A stretch of DNA of 64,000 bases. Origin: Chelonoidis abingdonii. Its lineage: Eukaryota > Chordata > Testudines > Testudinidae. A program made the position numbers and the translations under genes. This document shows, piece by piece, positions 57,892 through 64,000 of this stretch (position 1 is the first letter of the stretch; each line of letters starts with the position of its first letter). Where the stretch lies: positions 3,307,250 to 3,371,249 of the forward strand of contig NC_133770.1 in NCBI RefSeq assembly GCF_003597395.2, read 5' to 3'. A model generated the notes under the pieces. That model was not told where the DNA came from, made no database searches, and saw nothing but the letters and a program-made list of their open reading frames with translations.

Positions 57892-58841
57892 CTACGGGGG
57901 GAACTCCTTGTGCATCAAGTGCAGAGACACAGGCTCTCCCCTGTGCGCTTTGCCTGGCAGGTCGTGCAAGCGTCTCTGTGCTGCCAGCGTCCCCCAGAGT
58001 TTCTCCCCAGTGTGGATGCGTTGGTGTCCCACCAGGTGCTGCTTGCGGGTGAAGCTCTTCCGGCACTCGGTGCACTGGTAGGGCCGCTCTCCCGTGTGCA
58101 GGCGCCGGTGGGTGAGGAGATGCTCCTTCCGCATGAAGGTTTTCCCACACTCGGTGCAGCCATAGGGTCTCTCCCCAGTGTGGATCATCTGGTGCCTAAT
58201 GAAGTTCGAATGGTGGTTAAAGCCCCTCCCACATTCGTTGCAGATATACAAGCCCCTGCTCTTCCCCGCATGACTCCTCTGGTGTATCATGAGGTTAATC
58301 TTCAGCTGGAAGCTCTTCTTGCACTCAGCACAGGTGTATGGCAGGTCCCCCGTGTGGGAGAGCTGATGTTTGCTGAGGCTCGACTTGTGAGAGAAGCTCC
58401 GCTCACACTCAGGGCAATTATAGAGTCTCTCCCCTGGCTGGATCTGTGGACAGGATTTGAGACTGTGGTTTTGCTTGAAGTTCTCCCTGTGCTCAGGAGG
58501 CGTGTGAGCTTCGCCATGGATCCTCTGGTGCAGTACGCACTGCTGCTCGTAGAGGAAGCTTTTCCCACATTCAGAACAGACGTACGGTGCCTCTCCTGGG
58601 AGGCTCTCCTCTTGGACAATGATTGTGGTGAAGTTACTGAAGTCTCTCTCGCCTGCAGCCGAGTCCCCCAGACTGTTCGCATCAGGGTATTCTCCCTGGA
58701 TGCTGACGTTGCCCTGATCGTCACAGATCGGTTCCTGCTCAGGGTACTGGAAAACAGTCTCTTCTGGTCGTCCAGGCAACGTGCTGTACAGCTCCAGGCT
58801 CACCGGGATTCCCTCCTCAGCTTTGACTACAACCTCGTCGT
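57892..58841 (-). CDS. Gene D terminal exon: six C2H2 zinc fingers
   Basis: Acceptor CAGCAG, then DDEVVVKAEEG (VKAE fits a sumoylation consensus), and a linker of about 85 residues. Six fingers follow, starting YVCSECGKSF, YNCPECERSF, YTCAECKKSF, YICNECGRGF, YGCTECGKTF and YQCTECRKSF. Between fingers 1 and 2 is the family's relic segment ENFKQNHSLKS. After the last HTGEK comes a tail of about 38 residues ending in KEFPP, not seen in the nine-finger exon. All zinc ligands of the six fingers are present. Confidence 0.93.
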
Positions 58842-59329
58842 CTGCTGGACTCAGAGGAAAAACCAAGAGTTATAGTCTTCTGCCCCTTGTCCATCCACCA
58901 CCTGCCTCTCAGCACCCTGTCATCTTTCTGCTTCCAGGCACCATCTGCCTGAGAAAACTGTCAGCAACTTACTGCCCCACTCTAATAACCCTACACAGGA
59001 AGACAGCGAGCAGGGACTTATGGCACAAACACAGTATCTAAGTGCCAGCCAAGGAGGCTAAGAGACTTAGAGGAGAACGTTCCTTTGCCATAAAAAGGAG
59101 AATCAATTCCATTCCAACCCACCTTCCAAAGAGCCCAAAAAGAGATGGCTGAATGGAAATCCAGCCTGATAGGAAGCTGCGTCTGACCCCTGCGAAAGTG
59201 GTCTGAGAAATCCAGTTTGAGAGAGAGGATTATCTGACAAAACAGAACACTAAGAGCTTACAACAGTCTCTCTTGACTGACAAATTCCTGTTGCACTCAC
59301 TGTTTGAGTCATTCTAATCACTCGCTCAC

Positions 59330-59440
59330 CTGTGCTGGGCTCTGTAGAGATCTCTCTCTCCTCTGAGTCCCACTGATCCCTGATGTACAGGTCTTCTTGT
59401 TTTACCCACGATACAGTGTCATGAGTAAGGTTCAGCAACT
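59330..59440 (-). CDS. Gene D exon 4 in window: second acidic spacer exon
   Basis: 111 nt, phase 1-1, acceptor AAACAG and donor GTGAGC. It encodes ELLNLTHDTVSWVKQEDLY and ends EEREISTEPSTG. VKQE fits a sumoylation consensus. It is closest in organisation to gene A exon 6. Confidence 0.85.
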
Positions 59441-60490
59441 CTGTTTGCAAGGGGAGAGAAATTACTTGTGATTAGCTAACATCCACCCATTCATGTTTCT
59501 ATTAGCTAACGTTTACACAGAGCACCCAGGTGCTATGCAGAAAGAATAGAGACGCAACCCGGGCCAAAAGGTGCCTACAGTCTGGGCTAGGTACAACACG
59601 ATGCAGGGAGAGATGAGAGCAAGAGAGAGGGTTGCACAAACTAAGGCTGTGAAGATGCAGCTCGTGTTGGTTCCTGATTTTTAGGTCAATAGAGAAATTT
59701 GGTGTGTACGGTGGGGAACCAGGCTGGATTTCACAGCTCTTTGCACTTGCACCCGAACGTTATGGCACTCAGAGTCACTAGTCCCTTTCGAAAATCTTGG
59801 CCAGTGGGCACAGGGAGTATGAAAAGCAGCAGGTGGAGGCTCAGTCCTTACCTCCCTCTGTCTCTGCTGAAATATGGGTCCTACCATAACCTAGTACAAA
59901 CCCTTCTGCATTGCATTTCCTAATTCCTGGCCCTCAGCTCCAGGGAGTTCAGCCTACTCTGCGCCAGAGAAAGCACGTAAGCTTTCCTGGCTTCTTCTCC
60001 ATCTCCGAACCCCTCCATGGCTCTCTCCATCCTGGCTGGCTGAAGTTAGAGCAAACTACTTCCAAACCAGCCAGCTCTGTGGCTTCACTCGTCACTCTCT
60101 CTGAGCCATCCGGCGTACCCGATGAGTAAAGAACCACCTCCCACTCCACAGCTGGAGGGAGCTCCTATGCTTGCAGTGCCCCTCCTTCTCTATCTGTGCA
60201 TCCAGCTCTGCGTGGCACTAGTTTACCTACCTATCCTGCTTACAAAGCCTCTACTACTATAATCTGAGAGCCCTTACCCCAAGTATTTATCCTCAGAACC
60301 CCCTCTGTGAAGTAAGGAAGTGCATTTTGCAGATAGGGCATATAGACAACGAGGTTGCAAAGAAAGTCTGAGGCAGAGAAGGAATTGAACCAGGCTCTCC
60401 CATGTCCCAGGCTAGTGCCCTGAGCGCTGAGCCATCCTTCCTCTTGAACATCTGCCAGCAAAGCACCTCATGACACTCCACATAACTCAC
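59441..60490 (-). other. Gene D intron, containing a SINE
   Basis: A tRNA-derived SINE on the minus strand at 60245-60470: B-box-like GGTTCAATTCC and an A-box-side CTCAGCGCTCAGGGCACTAG. Otherwise nothing recognised. Confidence 0.5.
60245..60470 (-). repeat. tRNA-derived SINE, minus strand
   Basis: Reading the minus strand: GGATGGCTCAGCGCTCAGGG, CTGGTTCAATTCC, then TGCAAAATGCACTTCCTTAC and GAGGATAAATACTTGGGG, the tRNA-related head and MIR-like 3' part of a SINE. Related to 32130-32330. Confidence 0.6.
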
Positions 60491-60604
60491 CTGTGCTAGA
60501 CTCCATGGGGATCGCGCTCTCCTCAGAGTTCTCCTGAGCCCCCCCACACGGCTCCTCCCCCTGTTCAATTCTGGACAGAAGGTCAGGTTTGGAGATGGCG
60601 TAGT
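60491..60604 (-). CDS. Gene D exon 3 in window: KRAB-B-like acidic spacer exon
   Basis: 114 nt, phase 1-1, acceptor GAACAG and donor GTGAGT. It encodes DYAISKPDLLSRIEQGEEPC and ends in ESSTG. This is the canonical form of the spacer; the DYAISKPDLL-RIEQGEEP motif is common after KRAB-A in vertebrate KRAB zinc-finger proteins. Confidence 0.9.
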
Positions 60605-61553
60605 CTGTTCACGTGAGAGGACAGGAAGGGGTGGGAGAGTTAGTTTGAGGCACTGAGTATTATTTACAGACAAGCAAGGGTGATTTTAAACCAGTCTGCC
60701 CTCCCAGCTCAGGTGCAGGGAGGAGCCCTCCACTCCTGCACACCGAGAAGCACAGATCCCCAGTTTTCTGCATGCCTATTTCAAGCTGCAGTGCCCTCCC
60801 ACAAGCCCTGAGAGAGCTGGCTGCTAGGAGGGAGGCGCTGGTGAGTTGCTTCCCCCACCCCACACTCCCGAATTCAGGCATCCAAAGGCACAACAGAATA
60901 AAGCTATAAGATGTGCTGTGTATCGGTTTCCTGACTATTCCATCCTTCCTTCTCCTGAGCTTTTAGCTCTTGAGGCTGGTGATACCAGAAACTGGGAGAT
61001 GTTATAATGGCTGGGACTACAATTCAAATGCTAAGGGAGAGAGAGAACACCCAGCACAGCAAAGTAATGACAGCGAGCACCCGAGTCTTCACTCACCACC
61101 CTCAGCAGGAGCACCAGCCCCATGAGTCACAGCCCTCCGCCTAGTCCAGCCCAGCCAATAGCAGTAATGTCAGGGCACATTCACAATGCACGGAGCAGGC
61201 CTGGGATATTCAAACTGTATCAGCAACAGGGTGTGTAGGCTGAACACGTACAATGAGAGGGAACTGCTATTCAGAGCTGGAAAGCTGCAGACAGAGCAAT
61301 CGCTGCAGATCTCTCCTTCTCTGCTGAATGGAAGGAACGAGTGAAGCACAAACTGAAGGCTGTAAGGGCTGCTCCGCTGGAATTATCATTGCTGGTGAAA
61401 GGTGCCTGTTGCAGCTGTGGACTGAAAGCCTTTATCCACAGACTGGATATTGCACTACCAACAGCACCGCAAGTCCTAGAAGGACCATCTCTAGGGTTTA
61501 CGTCAGAGATCACTGACATTCTAACAGATGAGTGAAAGAAAACTGATCCTTAC

Positions 61554-61680
61554 CCAGTGAGATCAATGATTCATAGTTGTCTTTCATCAGGTTTTTGTAA
61601 AGGTCTTTCTGCCAATCGTCCAACTTCCCCCACTCCTGCTTGGAGAAATAGACGGAAACATCATCAAACGTCACTGGCAC
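61554..61680 (-). CDS. Gene D exon 2 in window: KRAB-A box
   Basis: 127 nt, phase 0 to 1, acceptor TTTCAG and donor GTAAGG. It encodes [20 protein letters not shown] then [19 protein letters not shown]. Complete KRAB-A; the C-terminal half (KNLMKDNY) again departs from the classical RDVMLENY. Confidence 0.92.
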
Positions 61681-62891
61681 CTGAAATCACAAGAGTTAAC
61701 TATTTGTAATATAGGTAAAGAATTAAAAACAAAACACGATGATAACATGACAATATCCACTTAACTTAGGGTTTGCCCTTTGTTTATGGGCCTTCCCTCA
61801 GTTTTCTATCCAAGTAACAATGCCAATATCCAGCCAATCTAGATTAAGCTTGTAGACACTAAATTAAATGCTTTATTTGTGTTCAGACAGTGCATAAGGG
61901 GCCCTGTCCTCCAAACCCTCAATCACGCAGGAAGTCTTTACTCATGTGACTTCAGTGGGGCTACACACCCTGAGTTGGTGTGCTAAATCAGATGAGAATC
62001 TTGAGATTCAATCTAAAAAAAAAAAGAGCAACTCTATGTGGCAAAGTATGTCCTTTGTTAACCTTCAGCGCTTATCACTTCTGTTCCTCGTGGCCCCTTG
62101 GATTCACGTTGCCCTGACCTGCTCAGATATATAATATAGCCTCCTTACCTGAAATTTGTTTTATACACACCAGCAGCTACACCATCAAGCCTCCCTTGCC
62201 TCTTCACTGCTCAAACACCTTGTTTTATTTTTCTCATTAAAGATAAATTTAAAAGAGCAATTCAGCATTTCTGCCATTTTAGACTCCTGATCATTTATCA
62301 ATTTCTTTCTCCTCAGATAAATGTGTAAAAGCCCTTCTTACTCCTGTTAGCTCCACAGGGCTTGGCTACATTCGAAACTTCAAAGTGCTGCCACGGGAGC
62401 GCTACTGCAGCAGCACTTTGAAATGTGAGTGTGGTCGCAGCGCCAGCACTGGAAGAGAGCTCTCCCAGTGCTGCACGTACTCCACCTCCTCATGGGGATT
62501 AGCTTGCAGGGCTGGGAGCCGTGCTCCCAGCGCTGCGGCACTGTTTACACTGGCGCTTTACGGCGCTGTATCTTGCAGCGCTCAGGGGGGTGTTTTTTTC
62601 ACATCCCTGAGCGAGAAAGTTGCAGCGCTGTAAAGCGCCAGTGTAGCCAAGGCCACAGAAATCAAACTGCCCAGAAAAGCAGCGATGGCACAGAATCCAA
62701 ATAACTTGGTAAGCAAGGATGGAAGCAGCCAGAGAGAGTGGAGGAGGAAAACCACACACTACAAATTATATTAAAATAAAAGAGCACATATGATACCAGA
62801 GACGATTGTTTCTCTTCAATTCCCCTTTCAATATCTGATCCAGCTGCAAAACGTTATAGCTCCCCCTCAGCACCAGCTGGGATATACTTAC
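61681..62891 (-). other. Gene D intron with a non-autonomous DNA element
   Basis: Holds the element at 62358-62654. The remainder shows no recognisable feature. Confidence 0.5.
62358..62654. mobile_element. Non-autonomous DNA element with inverted ends
   Basis: Left end GGGCTTGGCTACATTCG and right end CCAGTGTAGCCAAGGCC are inverted. The interior repeats CAGCGCT motifs and has inner inverted blocks (CTGGCGCTTTACGGCGCTG against CAGCGCTGTAAAGCGCCAG). Target duplication not clear. Confidence 0.65.
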
Positions 62892-63281
62892 CTTGGGGAC
62901 TTCTCCCTTAGTGCCTGGGGGAAGCCTCAGGATCCAGAAGTTTCTGTTCTTCAGCAGGTTCTCCATGTTCTCCAGCCTCCTCTGCATCAGTCCATATTCC
63001 TGGATGAGAGATCCCAGCATGGCCAGCTGGTTACTAAACTCCATCATTCCTTTCTCTGTGTCAGATATTTTCTTCTCAGCTGTCCCTGTTCTGCCCTCCA
63101 GACTCAATAACTGTGTGGCATGGGAATCCACCTTCCTCTCCACAGCTTGAATTGCAGCCACTACAGTCCACAGTGAGATCTCTGCAGTTTGCAGCTGGGT
63201 TTCTCCTGCAGCAGTTCGCTTGGGGACAATGTGGGGTTGCAGAGGAGCCAAGTGCAGGGACTCCATGTCCCATTCCCGAGC
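62892..63281 (-). CDS. Gene D first exon in window: DUF3669 coiled-coil domain
   Basis: 390 nt, 130 codons, phase 0-0, acceptor ACCCAG and donor AAG|GTAAGT. Opens [16 protein letters not shown], then [39 protein letters not shown], and ends [15 protein letters not shown]. Intact, with the family's aromatic-rich end ([11 protein letters not shown]). The upstream exon encoding the start is beyond 64000. Confidence 0.93.
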
Positions 63282-64000
63282 CTGGGTGCAAGGACAGAAA
63301 TTGAGAGAGCTGAGGTCTTGATCAAACCTAGGAGTCTCCTCCAGCCCTTGTCTACATAAGATCATTGTACCAATTTAACTAAATCAGTTAAGAAACTGCA
63401 ACCCCACAGTGAGGGCACTTTGACTTCAATATAAAACTGCCCTATAGCCATGTATCTTAAGTGAGTTCCTTACTGACAGACTATGGACAGGGTAGATTTC
63501 TTAGACCACAGTGTGAGCATCTGAGATCTCAGTGTTGAGCCAGCTGGTTTGCCTGTTATTTTCTATTTTTAAACCAGTGAAATAATTGTACATCTACCTA
63601 ATCCCTGGCTGTTTTTACAGCTGTTCATTTGAATGTTATTACATCTTTTTTTGTGGACACTGTGGTAAAACTGCTAAGATGGCATTTCCCGCTCAAGAGG
63701 GGACGGTCAAAGGGAGCATTAGCAGGATGGAAAACACACGAATCTGTTTCAGGGGGTTCTCAGAGGTTTGCATAACGTAGCCGCATCTCAGTGGAGGTCT
63801 GCACTCCTGCACATCACCCTTCCTACAGGCCATCGCAGAAGAGCCTTGGAGAAAAAGGCAGCTGCTGCTTATGGCAAAGTAACCTGGAGAAAGCAGCGCT
63901 GTCATGTTTGCCTGTGGTGCAGGACGGCGAAGATTTGCAAACGCAGTGCTTACATTTTGGCTTCTACACTTGGGTGCCCCGGTTTTACCCCCCCCCCCCC
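63282..64000 (-). other. Gene D intron 1, partial
   Basis: No exon or repeat recognised. The window ends in a run of C. Confidence 0.5.

Larger units (their letters stand above)
57892..63281 (-). other. Gene D locus: DUF3669-KRAB zinc-finger gene, first exon beyond window
   Basis: Exons 63281-62892, 61680-61554, 60604-60491, 59440-59330 and 58841-57892 sum to 1692 nt in one open frame (563 residues plus stop). With an 8-residue first exon like its paralogues, about 571 residues. All splice sites are canonical and all domains intact, making it the best-preserved complete model in the window. Predicted nuclear DNA-binding regulator of the ZNF282/ZNF398-type group; which human gene it matches cannot be decided without an alignment. 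Confidence 0.88.

Noticed and set aside
57910..58875. 321-codon plus-strand open frame
   Set aside because: Antisense shadow of the six-finger exon of gene D, with the same cause.

Overview
The window is vertebrate nuclear DNA, most likely from a turtle. The repeats point that way: CR1 LINEs in both orientations, hAT-type short elements with 8-bp target duplications, a Ty3/gypsy element and an 870-bp solo LTR that I recognise from turtle assemblies. No database search was possible, so the species is inference. No bacterial, CRISPR, rRNA or intact tRNA features were seen.

All recognisable genes lie on the minus strand and belong to one family: DUF3669-KRAB-C2H2 zinc-finger genes, the group that in human includes ZNF282, ZNF398, ZNF212, ZNF777, ZNF746 and ZNF783 at 7q36.1. 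Each follows the same plan: an 8-codon first exon in a CpG island, a 390-402 nt coiled-coil DUF3669 exon (phase 0-0), a 127-nt KRAB-A exon (phase 0-1), one to three small acidic spacer exons (111-117 nt, phase 1-1), and a long terminal exon with C2H2 fingers. I placed splice sites by hand, and the exons of each model add up in frame.

Layout from right to left, which is 5' to 3' for the genes. Gene D (63281-57892) lacks only its first exon, beyond the window, and has six fingers. Gene C starts in a CpG island at 53445 and has DUF3669, KRAB and one spacer exon. It then meets two possible terminal exons: a decayed one at 43875-43358 and an intact nine-finger one at 35314-34215. Between them lie a Ty3/gypsy element and a badly assembled stretch. 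That stretch, 35094-40557, is a noisy inverted duplication of the terminal-exon flank ending in a 25-N gap. Pseudogene P (30245-28357) keeps decayed DUF3669, KRAB and spacer exons only. Gene A starts in a second CpG island at 17048, has three spacer exons and a terminal exon that leaves the window at base 1, with degenerate fingers.

The rest is introns and intergenic DNA filled with CR1 and another LINE, tRNA-derived SINEs, fold-back elements, DNA-transposon remnants, two minisatellites and a decayed ~110-bp tandem array. The genes are tandem paralogues that probably encode nuclear DNA-binding regulators. Promoter, N-terminal and spacer modules are conserved, while the finger exons differ in state: intact in D and at 35314, degenerate in A, destroyed at 43875, absent in P.
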